DNA of 64,000 nucleotides from Anisus vortex. Lineage: Eukaryota; Mollusca; Gastropoda; Planorbidae. Below are positions 20,585 to 33,028 of this stretch, piece by piece. Where the stretch lies: NCBI GenBank assembly GCA_949126835.1, contig OX421494.1, forward strand, positions 18,027,538-18,091,537. The letters run 5' to 3'. A model generated the notes under the pieces. That model ran no database searches, was not told the DNA's origin, and worked only from the letters and a program-made list of their open reading frames with translations. Made by a program: the position numbers and the translations under genes. The stretch's first letter is position 1, and each line of letters starts with the position of its first letter.

Positions 20585-22079
20585 AAGTAGGGGGCGAACA
20601 GCTTAATCTAAGTCATCGGGAAAAGATTGAGGGGAGGGAACCGATGATGAATTTTGACAAACTTCTAACTTTCTTAAGACTTGTCGATGTGTTTGTATTT
20701 TCCCGGGTAAAAAAAAATATCGACTTTCGAAGAAAATTAACAAAGCGCTAACAAGCACACGAGAGTATGTGTTTGCAGCCTATATGTGTGTGTGTGCAAT
20801 ATAAATGCACTTGCATTGGCGCTTGTGTAGGATGTGAGTGTTTGTGAGCTAGAGGTCGTTGCAATAAATAATGCAACATTGACATATAGGTAATGATAAA
20901 GGGTTTATGATAAAGAAGGTTAAAGTATTAAACGAGGAAAATAATCAATTGAAATATTATAGGCTAAACGTTGTCCTTTTTTTAAAACTTTATAAACGCG
21001 TTTGTCACTAAATATATTGTGGACTGTACGCGTAAAAAAGAAACGTTATCGCAACAAACACAAACTAAAAAATATTTAAGTTACAACTATATTATATTCT
21101 ACTTTGATGTTGTATGTAATCTACGTTGAGAGGAGAAACAGAACACGGAGCAGCGTTTTAGGAATAGAAACACTTTAGTATAATTTAATGTCTCAATGTT
21201 TTGTTTAGATTTTATGGTTTATATAAGGTATTGCTCATCTAGCATAATATGGCCTAGTAAAACTATGGTTTATGAAAATTCAAATGTTGTTGAAAACACT
21301 TGTGCATGATGTGGTGGTAGGCTATTATGTATTTGTTAGTCTTCCGCTATAGACTAGTCACTAATGGGATCATCAGCGTTACCCGGATTGTAATATTCAC
21401 CAGAGACGTGGTGTGTGGAGTTTGGGGACCGTCCATGAATGGCGTCACGCACTTAGGGGAAAAAACGGGCGTCAATAATTTGTGACAAGGAAGGGGGCAG
21501 AAGTTGTTTAAATAATGTAAAGTCATATAAAAAATGTGCATTTTAAAATGAAATGTCAACCTTAACAAGGGTCCCTTAATTAACCACAGTAAACTCTTTA
21601 AATTGTTTATTGTAATACTTATACGAAAATGAGAATAAATTGAATAATATGGTGTTTTTCTTTGTAGGGGGGAGGGGGCAGTGTTTTAGTAAGGTCATAT
21701 TGGAAAAAAAACAAGAAATGAGCCTGACTTTTTGTAACGTCTGGGGGGAGGAGTATGAGTTAAAAATAGAACGAAATCGTCATTTATTAAAGGCCTCTTT
21801 CTCAAATCCAACTGGCCTTGATTCTTGCATAAGGCATATTACTGTCTTTCCAATGTTTTCACTCTTACACAAAGACAATATCACTTACCGGTCCTACGTT
21901 ACATAAGTAGGGGGAAAACAGCTTAAATCTAAGTCATCGGAAAAAGAGAGGGGAGGAAATCGATGATGAATTTTGTAAAATTTGGAATTTTCTTAAGACT
22001 TGACGATGTGTTGGTTTTTTTGCTGGGTAAAAAAGTATCGACTTTCGAAGAAAATTAACAAAGCGCTAACAAGCACCAA
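20585..22079. mobile_element. candidate element bounded by ~175-bp direct repeats
   Basis: The sequence at 20585-20760 starts 'aagtagggggcgaacagctt' and ends 'aacaaagcgctaacaagcac'. It recurs at 21905-22079 with moderate divergence and the same ends. The 1.14 kb between shows no gag/pol frame. Two direct repeats around a short non-coding core could be a miniature LTR element (TRIM) or simply a segmental duplication. I see no convincing primer-binding site or target duplication. Confidence 0.4.
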
Positions 22080-22129
22080 ATTTTTTAAATGTCAATCTCT
22101 CTATATAGATTATATAGTCGCGTCAACTC

Positions 22130-22600
22130 ACATTGCTTAGTTCCTATTTGGTTTCTCGTGGAACATAGGGCCTCCGCAACAGCTCTAGATCTACAGCACT
22201 CTCGATTTTGGGCAGCCATTTTAATTTCACCCCCATAAAAGGTTGCAGCTTGACATTTCCTCTTCGCAGGAGCGTCTCCAGGTGGTCTTAGTGCGACGGA
22301 CCCGTCTCTTTCCATGGGGGTTCCATTGCAGAGCCTGCATATCGGGTGATGTCCTGTGGGGGGTTTACGTAGGGTGTGCCCAATCCACCGTCACATTTGC
22401 CTTGCGATCTGCTGTTTGTTTGCCGGCACAAGTCGGTGTTCTTTACCTTTTCTGTCCACCGAATCTTTAGTAGGCTAAGTTGCGGAGGCAGCCATTGACA
22501 AAGGTTTGGAGCTATTAGGCCTATTGCTCAGAGTGTTGGTGACTCCCCAGGTCTGAGAGCCGTAGAGAAGGACTGACTTTACGTTGGTGGTCGACTCACA
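22130..22600 (-). pseudogene. LINE reverse transcriptase C-terminal remnant
   Basis: On the minus strand, frame-shifted pieces read S-V-L-L-Y-G-S-Q-T-W near 22570 and, later, A-L-Q-W-N-P-H-G-K-R-R then W-R-R near 22270-22330. These match the common LINE ending 'VLLYG.ETW ... W.GH.LR ... ALQWNPQGKR..GR....WRR'. Stops and shifts show an old, dead fragment. Clade uncertain. Confidence 0.65.
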
Positions 22601-24829
22601 TAATCGGGTCTAAATGTACGTTACACGTCAAAATACGGTCATGGGTTTTAAATACGCTTTTGTGCCAGTAAGAATACGCCTATGAAACATTACAGATATG
22701 TCTACCCAGATATGGTTTCATGGTATAAAAAAACGGGAGGGCAGAGAATGCAGAGCTATTCTGCCCCACACATCACACAAGGCAAACGAAAATAGAAAAT
22801 TGGTTGCAAAATATAAAAAAAATGAGCGAAAGTGAAAGTAAAATAATTCACTACCAATCCTGTAAACCCACTGCGGAAAATAGACTCACTAGAATTCACT
22901 AGATGATAAAAATAATGTATTTAATTTGTTCCGAGAAATCCAGGCTGTGATTACACATAATGTGTATAACGACATATAGATCGAGATCTACATATAAAAA
23001 CAACAACACAGATATGTGTGAACTAATGGATTCCCAGCCGCCTATGTATGAATTAACCGCGGTCAGTCCCGCAATTGCCCCAACTGTTTCCACTCATCAT
23101 GACTTAAATTCTGTGTTTTGATAAATAAAGTTTCCTTTGCAGAAAGTGTGGATATCTTTAGACTTTTCGCGATGTCCAAAGTCCAAATGCGTGCTAAGGG
23201 ACTAGACGAGCCAGTCGCCATAACTTTTTTTTTAACAAACGAAAGCCTTATAATATGTTACTTATTCCTTTTAAGGGTTTGATAGATGTTTAGATTCGAG
23301 TATGCCCAGATCTAATAGGCCTACCGTACCATTATTTGGGGAACGTCTATTTACAATGAAAATTAATTAATTAATTACAACTAGACGTTGGTCACGTAGG
23401 CTACTAGGTATCTAGACCTACATAATGCTACAATATTCTGAAAATATTGTTTACATTTTATTCAATCACATAATGTGGACGTTATATTATTATAATGAAA
23501 TCAACTGAGTGTAGTAATTTTTATAACTGTGAGAAGCACTGTGAGTTTCGGTTTCCCTACAGCTACTTTGCGCTTTCTTTCAATATGTGACAACGACTCA
23601 AGCCACACCTGCTTTTAAAAGAGAGCACCCCCTTCCTCCCCAAAAGAAAACAACACTCTTGCAAAGCAGTCCTCTGCCAATGCTTCGCGGATTACACGCA
23701 AGTGCAGAACTAGATTTCCGGGTAAATGTTTCAATAAAGAATGACCTAGTTTATTTAAAATACGAATCTTAGGAGAGATTTGCTACAAAAAAAATTGATC
23801 TAGATTATAGAATTTATCGCGTGATTGTTTGTCCGCATTACACCCCACCCATAACCGCACCTTAACTCTAAATGTTTAATGGTAATGAAGATTGCCTTTT
23901 ACATTTAGGGCCTACAACGTAAAATAATTAATTTAAAAAAAAACGATTAAACATGTATTTACAATAGGCCTATAGTCTAGGGCCTAGGGCCTATGAATAT
24001 TGTAGCTATTGTATTAAAAAGCCTTTGCCGCCTTCCTCATATTTCGGATGTGCATGCTCGGACTGTCTATGAATCGAGAACCACTTTCAAACACCAAAGT
24101 CCATAGGCCTATAATATATATATATAGAAATCTAAATCTATTAATTGTCTGAAAATACAAGTCCATAAAATGAGAATAACTTGAACTGCTGAAACTTTTA
24201 GGGAATTCCCCGAAAAATATCTTCCCGCCAAATGACACAGGGAGTGTATGTTACTTCCTGCTTCTACAAATCTACGAGTGTTACAGTTACATCTGATAGT
24301 ATTATTTACACAGTTGTCTCCTAAGCATAAAAAATGACTAGATTAGTCAAACAAGGTCAAAGTAGAGATTCTCAAATTGGAGAAAGAAATGGAAAAGTCA
24401 TAGATGAAGCCAAAAAGATTCCACTTATTTTTAATTAACGATATATTGCATTTTATTTGACTCAAGCCCACATTTCACAACTAGGCATGTACTATAGACT
24501 AGATCTAGAGGTCTAATTAGCTTATCCGAGGAAGATACAATATAGAAACAGAATAAAGATGATTAAATATAGACCTAAACATAGGGTTGTCTTATCTAGC
24601 TGGGACCTCGTCGGGACACTCTCACATGGGGGTGTAGAAATGAAGTAAAAAAAGTATTTTATAAAATTACTATTTATTTAGCACACAATTACATGGAACT
24701 TGTTGCGGCAGAAGTAGTTGGTACACCATATTTTTCTTAAGATTTCACCTTTTTTCAGCAAGTCATTTTTCTCTTTTTACTTCCCTTATTTTAAGTTGCA
24801 ATTTCTGTCTGGATGGTTGTAATCATCGT
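22601..24829. other. intergenic, no supported gene
   Basis: AT-rich with TAGGCCTA-type palindromes and a short (AT)n run near 24114. No gene, RNA or transposon end is recognised. Confidence 0.5.
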
Positions 24830-24960
24830 GCTTCGATTTTTCGACCACTTCCCGTGGTCCAATCGAGCTGAAATTTGGACAGCAGACTTGTGGCGTCTAA
24901 CAATACATCCTATCATATTTTCAGTTAAAACGACTTAATAATACTACACTTATGCCAATA
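24830..24960 (-). repeat. dispersed repeat, copy 2
   Basis: Contains 'accacttcccgtggtccaat' then 'cgagctgaaatttgg'. Its reverse complement matches 5070-5120. Class unknown. Confidence 0.55.
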
Positions 24961-25900
24961 TTCATTTCTTAAAAGGAAAGTATAAGAAAAATTTTGATTT
25001 CGCGTTAAAAATGCCTGTGCAACTTTTTATAGTTTTTCGGCACAAAGCTAGAAAAAAAAATATGCGCTAAGATTATTTTTAGAACAATTCATACGGAGTA
25101 AGGAGATATTTTTGAGATTTGCGACACAGATATTTTTTTCTGTACGTTTCATTTGCAGTAGTCAATCAATTATTTAATTACATGATGGTAAACTTAGTTT
25201 GCAAATAAAGGGAGTATAATAAAAACTTCGTTTTTATGGTTTTCTTGTACTTATTTCTTAAACTCCATTCAGGTCATCTTGTGGTTAAACTGGCTATGTA
25301 AGATTGATTCCACAGTCCCTGGTAGCTGGCAGCAGTCGATTATTTCTTTCAATTAACTGAGGCTGGATTTACATGTTGCACTAACAGATAGCGTTACTTC
25401 AGTAGGCCTACCTGATCCAAGCTCGTAACAGTATTTTGCGAAAGCGGGACAAAATTGGGTCTTGTCGGGATGTCGGGACAAGAAGGTCCATAACGGTGAC
25501 GGTCCCCATATATCGGGACGGATGGCAACCCTACCTAAACATATAGATCTAGATCTATTTACGAATAAATGTCAGAATAAAACTAAAATGTTCTAGATCT
25601 AGACTAGATCTATATGTATTGAAATTAAATAATCACCCAACCCAATCTTGCATCGAAATGGACACTGACGTGCTTAAAATTGCAAAGGTGTGTGTGTGTG
25701 TGGGGGGTGCACGGTTTGCGTTTGCAAGGTGTGTGTGGTGTAGGCTACGTGTGTGTGTGGGTCAGACGGAAGGATCTACATTGGCAACATCTGCATGCCC
25801 ACTGATATAATAGTTGAATAGGTCAATATGCGCAGGGCTTGTAAGATAAGCCTAACTTAATTTAGCTCACACTTTTCTTGCGCAGATATCTTTTTAGCCT
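24961..25900. other. intergenic, low complexity
   Basis: Includes TCTAGATCTAGA-type palindromes (25545-25620) and a GTGTGT-rich stretch near 25688-25765. No gene is supported. Confidence 0.5.
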
Positions 25901-25975
25901 ATAATAATAATAATTGGTCATTTATATAGCGCCTCACTCCATGCTAATGCAAGCATGCTCAGCTCGCTCAGAGAA
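25901..25975 (-). mobile_element. LINE 3' tail fragment
   Basis: (ATA)n followed by 'attggtcatttatatagcgc' and 'catgctaatgcaagcatgct'. It is nearly identical to 9360-9430 of the long LINE copy. Only the last ~70 bp of the element was inserted. Confidence 0.8.
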
Positions 25976-26269
25976 GAGCCTACATTTTCTTTCTCTTATA
26001 GTAGGCCTACTAAAAGAGCTAGTAGGCCACAATAATATGGGACAAGGTGATATTTCGACAGCGAACATGTAGGCTACTGCCGATATGAAGGTCTTATGTT
26101 TGAATTCCGAGCCTAAAATAAAGTTCCTTTTAAAAAGCTCTGGTAAATCCTGGACTTTTTCTTGTCTGAAGGTATCCCACTAGTAAACACCCAGCTCTGC
26201 GATTGGCCTGGTAAATGTTGGTGCAAGTAACATTTTCCACATAATCCTCTTGCATGCTATAACTTATCT

Positions 26270-26470
26270 TATGTTACAGGCGTCCCTTCTAAACAGGAAA
26301 TTATTGCATCCTACGCTTTTCCATTGATATATAGTCTAATCTTGCATTAAAGTTTTAAATGATGTTAAGTTACTATTTTTCCTGGTTTGTTCAGGCAATC
26401 CATTCCATTCCCAGATGCCACTTGGGAAGAAAAAGTACTTATAAGCTATGCTTTGTTCTATTCCTTTTTG
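26270..26470 (+). repeat. dispersed repeat family R1, copy
   Basis: Starts 'cttatgttacaggcgtccct' and continues through 'attattgcatcctac' to 'ccattccattcccag' and 'acttgggaagaaaaagtact'. The same order of words is at 33355-33600, and the head alone is at 33400, 34890, 42580 and 61793. I cannot name the class. The varied 3' extents look like truncation of a transposable element. Confidence 0.6.
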
Positions 26471-27324
26471 TTTTACTATTGGTAACAAAATTAATATTTT
26501 TTCTTATATATTTTAATGTTTTAATTTTTAAAAAGTGTTTTAAAGTGTATCTGTCGTTGTGATTAACTGTCCATGTGATTAAGTATCCGCGTGTTTAAGT
26601 GTCGTTTGGTTAAATGTGTCCGTGTTTAAGTGTCCGTGTTTATCAGTCGCGTGTTTAAATGTCGGCACACCGCTCCAATTGAACAAAATTAGTGTTCAAA
26701 GATATTTCTATTACTTTGTCATAAATCACACCATTACCAGATAGGCCTATCTTGCATTGAATTTGAAGTAATATCAAACACAATTCGTTTATTAAAAACA
26801 AAACAGCAAAAATATCATTGCTAATGTTATTGTTTAGAAACATTTCTACATCCTTTAGGTTTGAAAAGTTTTATTAGTAAAAATTAAATGGTAGGGAAAC
26901 CTATTCACAAATTGTCTCTGGAATTACTGTAATTGCAATACTTTTGTAAGTCTAGATTTATAAACCAAAAAAGTAAAATCTAAACAAAATATTATTGAAA
27001 TAAATGTGAGTTGTACATTTTCTATTAAATTCCAAGAGCAAATCAATGGAGCTTGTTCTTTAAAAGAATTCCCCAAAAAATTCTTTTTTTGGCAGTAATA
27101 GAGTCAGCCTTGGACAGCAGAATATTCAATTAGCCTATACACACAAAAAAAAGTTTACACAACTTTAAATGGTTATGGTCTCGAGAAACGAATTGATACT
27201 TATGTGGGTGATAAGTCCTGCAATAATATACATGTATCATCTTAGCCCTTAGATTTTATGAAGTCCACATAAGCCTACACTTCTTTGCCTTCTTCTATAC
27301 AGCATATTATAAGATGATTAAGAC
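26471..27324. other. intergenic, no supported gene
   Basis: AT-rich. A short local repeat of 'gtgtttaagtgtc(c/g)' lies near 26589-26660. No gene is supported. Confidence 0.45.
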
Positions 27325-29192
27325 CAGGGGTCGGCAACCTTTTGATAATAGCGTGCCAATGTAGGATTTCTAAATTATTCAGCGTGCCAACAGCCTGTAG
27401 GTCAACATGCTCTATTTTTTTTTAAGACATTTTTTTTCGCGCCGTAGCAAGACCAAAGCCAAAAACAACGGATCTTATTAGAGAAAATGGTAAAGCGTTT
27501 TATATTTAATGCAAAATTAACGCATTAGTGATATTCATTTGTTTATTCATTTATTGCACACACAAAATATTTCATTACGTAACTTTGATATTATGGAGCA
27601 CGGTAGCCGAGAGGCAGCGTTCGACTGGCGTACCGAAGGTCTAGGGTTCGAATCCTGGTGAATGCTAGGAATTTTGCCCGGGTCTGAAGGGTGTCCCTGA
27701 GTCTACCCAGCTCTGATGGGATACCTGACCTTAGTTGGGGTAAAGTAAAGGCGGCTGTGCATAGTGTTGGCCTGTTGGCCACACACTCACCTAGTATGCC
27801 GTGGCCACGGAAACTGATGAACGCTGCTTCACCGGCCCTATGGATCAATTTGGTCCGACGGGATACTTCACTTTTACTTTAATTTTGATGACAATTAATT
27901 TAAATGGAATATTATATGAGTATTGAATATAGTATCTGCCTTAATATTCCTTATAGATTTTCTCTATTGTAGGAAGGATGTATACCAAAACTATGTTGAA
28001 AAATTATGAATATTCAACGGAATAATTGCTTAGTAGGCTGATCATACAAACTGAGTAGTTATTGTAATGTTTAAAAATGTACATAGAAATTGTTTAGTCA
28101 TATAATATTTTTTATTTCAACTATCTTTTATAGTTCGATCCTTTTAAAGTTATTAAATTTAATGTAAGCCATTTTTTAAATAAATAAATATAAGAAACAT
28201 TTTAAAACTATTCACACAATAAAACGTGTTAATTATCTCCCTTTAATTAAATTAAAGTTTCCAATTTATTTTAGTGTGGCCAAGCCAGTTATGGTTTCAA
28301 ATAGAACTTATAAGACTTATTAATTATTATTTCTTTACAAAAATCAAAGATTAAGATATTCATTTAGAATTTAGAGGTATAGACTTAATTTACGTTATAC
28401 AGTTGTATGTTTAGAAATAGACTTCACGGCAAGATATTCCATATCTCTAAATCTATATTCAGTATCTCTTTCTCGTAGTACTTGAATAGCCTGTAAATCA
28501 ATAAAGGATGAGAAACTTTAATATTGACTAGCTGACTAGCTATAGGCCTAAATTAGCAATAGATTCAATCACAGATCGCAAGTCGAATGATGAAATCTTC
28601 GAACCAGTGCCGGGATCGACACTTCTAGAGGGCGGCAAATATAACCAAAGTTCAAACCAGAAATTTTAGGAGAGTTGAACTGTTGAAGGGCAAATACAAT
28701 TTGAAATTTGAAACACAAATTGTGAACAAAAGGAATAATGAAAAGGCCTAAAGATGGTAGAAGTTAACATCTTATTTATTTATACAAATGTTTCACTTTT
28801 AATAGGCTCACAAAGGTTTCATAAAAGATAATAAAAATTACAAATTGCATTCTTAATAAAAAATTGCATTTTAAATTTCTTTAATCATAATAAATAACTA
28901 AGTGCAGGCACTAAACCAAGCAGTTTCAGTCGCTGAAACTTTTGCCCTGGGGCGCTACATATATAGGGCCTAAGCTTAGGCCTAAAGAATTGTGAGGGCC
29001 CTGACTTCGAACTCAAAACTTTAACAGTAGACGTCCAGATTGATTGTCATGAAGTCTTAACACGTCATTAATCATACTGATTTTGTTTAGATTTACATTT
29101 TAAAAAATCTCCTGCTTTGAGGCCTCTCGCGTGCCATTGAAAATCACTTTGCGTGCCAAGTTTGGAATGCGTGCCTTAAGTTGCGACCTATG
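27325..29192. mobile_element. non-autonomous hAT-like element C
   Basis: The left end is 'caggggtcggcaacct' at 27325, followed by 'gataatagcgtgccaat', the inverse of the right end of element B. The right end near 29110-29192 carries three 'gcgtgcc' words and ends 'ttgcgacctatg', the inverse of the left end of element B with changes. No transposase frame is seen. I do not see a matching 8-bp duplication. SINE copy 2 is nested inside. Confidence 0.6.
27595..27884 (+). mobile_element. tRNA-derived SINE, copy 2 (best preserved)
   Basis: The A-box region is 'ggtagccgagaggcagcg' and the B box is GGTTCGAATCC at 27645-27655, properly spaced for RNA polymerase III. The body runs 'gggtgtccctgagtctaccc', 'tgatgggatacctgac', 'aaggcggctgtgcatagtgt' and 'gccgtggccac'. 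The tail is 'atcaatttggtccgacggga' followed by 'ttcacttttacttta'. The minus-strand 85-codon frame over it is not a gene. Confidence 0.85.
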
Positions 29193-29200
29193 TAATAGAT

Positions 29201-31650
29201 CATAAGTTCTCAACGGGGGAGATATCGCCCCGCGGGGGGGGGGGGCGGTGAGAAGCTTTAGGGGGGCGCAGACATTCCCAGGGGCGATTGGGGGGCGGTG
29301 AAGGGCAAGTGGGTGGTACAAACGTACCTGATATAATTTGAACACCTCAGCTATTTGAATCGATTAGTTTTTGTATGAAATGCAATGTAAACGCAAGTGC
29401 TGCTAAATATCTGATATCCCCATCGATATCCCCCAACAGTATGCCTACATATTATTATATTAATACGAAATAGGAATCGCAATGACTTTACGATGAAGTA
29501 GGGGTCAGTGTTTGGCAAATATAGTGTGCGGCCGGTTGGTCCTGTGGTTGGTTTACCGGACTGTCAACCCTGCTGACCGATGACTGTCGCCCTAACATCT
29601 GCTAATATTAATGATATTTTGATCTCAGCTTGTAAAGTTTGTATGGTATCGGCAAACGTCGCTGATCCTTGGATCAGTTTGTTCCGCTCTCTGCTCAATC
29701 ACTCTCACGTCAAGCATGAGAGCCGAGTGCAGACCAGCTGTAGTCCAGGCCGACCATAAGAGAGCCTATACGAGAAAATGAGCAAGCTCCTAATCTCGCA
29801 AGGCTCGGGGGGTTGGGGGATGACAGAGACCTCACACACATGTGTGAAAATCTAATCGCACAAGGCGGAGAAGATGTGTGCAAATTCTAATCGCACGAGG
29901 CGGAGAAGATCTACACGTTGTGTGGGGAAGCCAGAGTTTACCGAGATGTCTTAATGTGTTTTAAATTCTCAATATTATATGTAGCCTACAGCGGTATAAA
30001 TAAGTTGTAATCATACAAACTGGGTAGTTAATGTAATGCTTGAAAATATACATAAAAAATTATTTAGTCATATAATATTTATAAGATTTTCAAATACGTT
30101 TTACAGTTTGATCATTTCAAAGTTGTAAATTGTAAGCCATTTATTTTTTATAAAAGAAAAAAAAACATAAATATTAGCTCAATTATCTCCCTTTAATTAT
30201 TTATTTTTTCCACATTTGATTCAAGAATGATTCCGAACAAGTTCTGTTTTGTAATATAAAAAATATTACTGATTATTAGACCTAAGGCTTTTGCAACGGA
30301 AATTGAAACACAAATAGACAAATTGCTAGCAATCAGTGCTAGCAACACACCAGGCAAACGATTCACATTAATGTTGATTTATTTAACCCTTTGTTGCATA
30401 GCGTCCAATATATTGGACACTTTTTCGAATTTTTTAATTCCCATACCTTTAGCTTTATGCAAAAGATATTTTGTTCTGTGTCTTAATGTTTCTATGGACC
30501 ATGTTTTTTAATAGCCAAGAGCCGGTACTCTTGACTACTTTTTTTTTCAATAACAATTACAATGGAAGACGTTCAAAGCCTTTAAGAGGAAAGGGACATT
30601 TTATTTTTTTGTACTCAACACAATACATCTAATAATTTAAAAATCTATTGTAAGTGTGTATTTATGTTACAGCTGCATAACTAAACATATTCTAGCGTAT
30701 ATATTTTGATATTTATAAGTCAGAATGATTTTTAGTGCCATGTCCAGTTTATTGGACACCATGCATACAAGGAGGAAGTACTATTTATTGGGTTGTCCAA
30801 AATATTGGACGCCATGCATAGGAGGACTCTTACAGTGTATTGGTAGAATATAAAAAAAATGTAGTATGTATGTAGATATCAAATAGAATGACAAAAGAGA
30901 AGAATGTTTATTTTATTATATTGTACAAAGCTCAAAAGAAAACTTATATTAAAAATATAATGTAAATGTAACCTAAAAACTTTGAAAAAGCATACAATGA
31001 ATTAAAAATAAACGTTTAAAAAATATATTACTTTATTGGCTTTGCTAATTTTTCTCATTTTTTATTATAAAATGTATAATTTACAAACTGATACATGCTA
31101 TATTTACATGTGTTTAATTGCTAATTATAAAAACTTTCAAAATATGTAGTCAAATTATGATTATACATTAGAAACTACTAAAAATAAAATTATTTGTCTA
31201 TTTCGTCTTATGAGGACAAAATGGATCCTGGCGTTCATGGCGTCCAATATAATGGACATTCTGACCCCACCCCCACGGGCACGATAGGTCAAAAATTGTT
31301 TTTTCAGAGTTATTTTTATGTTGATAGAAGGCTGTGTACCAAAAATCAACTCTGTATCTCGACTCCTTCATACCTCATGCAACAAAGGGTTAAACTTTAA
31401 TCCTTTTGTTTAGGCAATTTTTTGACCTATTAATTCTTACAATATGTTTCCTTTTCAGTTTTTTGTTTAAGATAATTAAGCACACAAAAAGTCTAGTCCG
31501 CCTAAACAAATTGCAGAAACTATAGTCCAGACGGGCGGAAAGGGAAGGGGGGGGGGGTGGGCGCTAAAAGAAATTGGAGGGGGAGGGGACGGTGAGCGGA
31601 AAAAAATTGTAAAAGGGGGCGGTGAGCAGAAAAAAGGTTGAGAACCTATG
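29201..31650. mobile_element. non-autonomous hAT-like element D, hosting a piggyBac element
   Basis: Ends 'cataagttctcaac' at 29201 and 'gttgagaacctatg' at 31650 (inverted, one mismatch). Flanking octamers are taatagat (29193-29200) and taataatt (31651-31658), six of eight identical. Both subterminal regions contain long G-runs and 'gggcggtgag' words in direct orientation. No transposase frame is seen. The piggyBac-type element at 30387-31389 is inserted inside it. Confidence 0.6.
30387..31389. mobile_element. 1003-bp non-autonomous piggyBac-type element
   Basis: Terminal inverted repeats CCCTTTGTTGCAT and ATGCAACAAAGGG (13 bp, perfect), flanked by TTAA at 30383-30386 and 31390-31393. The TTAA duplication is diagnostic of piggyBac integration. 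No transposase frame is present. Four 15-16-bp near-palindromes of the form GTCCAATATATTGGAC lie at about 30403-30418, 30742-30757, 30795-30810 and 31242-31257. Such repeated subterminal palindromes are candidate transposase-binding sites (inference). Confidence 0.93.
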
Positions 31651-31658
31651 TAATAATT

Positions 31659-32000
31659 CATACGTTTTTTTATTCAATTCTGATAATGTTAGATTCTTTC
31701 TTCTGTTATAAATCAACATATATTTCTAATAGATTCATGACAGCAGTTTAAAAAAAAAACAACTCAAGAAAGAAAAGGTATTGGTTGCTGGAAGTTTTCT
31801 CCCCTTCATCCTTATTTTACTTAGGCATTTAGTTTTTCATAATATTAATGTTAAAACTTTAAAGTTTGTGATAATATATATTATGATATATTACTAGATT
31901 ATAATAGTTTAATGGCATTTCATAGTATTAATCTTTTTCTATTTGCCAGTCAATGCAAGACAAACATACTTATATATCGGTTTTAGTTGTTCTGTATTGC
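31659..32000. other. intergenic, no supported gene
   Basis: AT-rich, without recognised features. Confidence 0.5.
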
Positions 32001-32240
32001 TTTATAGTGTGTTGGTAATGGTAGGTTAAGGGGGGAGTAGTGTGTGCCTGATGTAGATTAGCTTAGAGCACTTAATTACGAAGTGATCTACAGTTTCTTC
32101 ATCTCTTGTGGATAGTGGTAGTGTCTGCAGTTGGGTGCATGTGATGGCTTAATTCTATTTATGTGTGAGTTGAGTGCTATATGTCCTGTTCTTAACTGGA
32201 ATATAGTGTGTTGTTTTTTATGAGAGAGAAACTTTATTTT
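32000..32240 (-). pseudogene. non-LTR retrotransposon C-terminal fragment
   Basis: The minus-strand translation includes T-I-F-Q-L-R-T-G-H then L-N-S-H-I-N-R-I and P-N-C. This is the same 'LRTGH..L..H..R....C..C' signature as the fragment at 17448-17822 but more degraded. It lies just downstream of the C2orf81 3' end. Confidence 0.65.
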
Positions 32241-33022
32241 GTCCTGTTAGTTGGGCTTGTTCATTTCTCTGTACATTTTTCATCCAGTTGTTCCTTGTAG
32301 ATAGTTCATAGTATAATTTAACCTGTTTTATAAGAGTTTCAAATGTGTTTTTTTAAGTTTAAAAATACTTTTCAAAATATTTATTTAAAAAAACACAAAC
32401 TGAATTAAAAATGTTTGTGAAAATTCTTTTTATGTTTAATTTTTTTATGCAGTTTTTTTTTGCGATTGAAGAGTTATATTTTTAATACCGTAATTTGTCT
32501 AACAAAAATTATAAGCTATGAGTTTAAATCTAATACATTTATTGTGGACATCTTTATTTTTAGTTTATGGTCGCATGAAACACAAACATTCTAGAGGAAA
32601 AATATGACCTAGTAGTCAATAGAACTAGATAAAAAGTGTTTTAATTTTTGTCATACCACTTTATTGATAAGATTATTACACCTGATCTTAAACTTTTGAT
32701 CAGTCTTAAGAAAGAATACAAAACAAGTAAGAAATACAATTAAATCAAAAACATTTGATGTATGGTAATAAGATTGTTATAAAAACAAATGATGGATTTA
32801 TTTTAAACATCTTAAGCTTTAATAGAATCCAGCTTTCTCTGGTAAAAAAAATAAAAAAATGTATTCATTTTTGTGTCAACTTTTGTAATTCACATGAAAA
32901 ACTTTTTATTTCAGAGTAACTAGAAACATCCTTTTCCCATGAATCACATGACTAAAAATCTCAGCAGAAGACCTTCATTGAAAAAGTTATTACCAATAAT
33001 ATTTCAATAACCTCAAAGGTCC
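32241..33022. other. intergenic downstream of C2orf81
   Basis: AT-rich. Nothing is recognised beyond the C2orf81 polyadenylation signal candidate at its right edge. Confidence 0.5.
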
Positions 33023-33028
33023 TTTATT
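33023..33028 (-). terminator. candidate polyadenylation signal of C2orf81
   Basis: AATAAA on the minus strand, about 85 nt after the TGA stop at 33113-33115. Confidence 0.5.

Noticed and set aside
27591..27848. 85-codon minus-strand frame
   Set aside because: Lies entirely antisense in a SINE.
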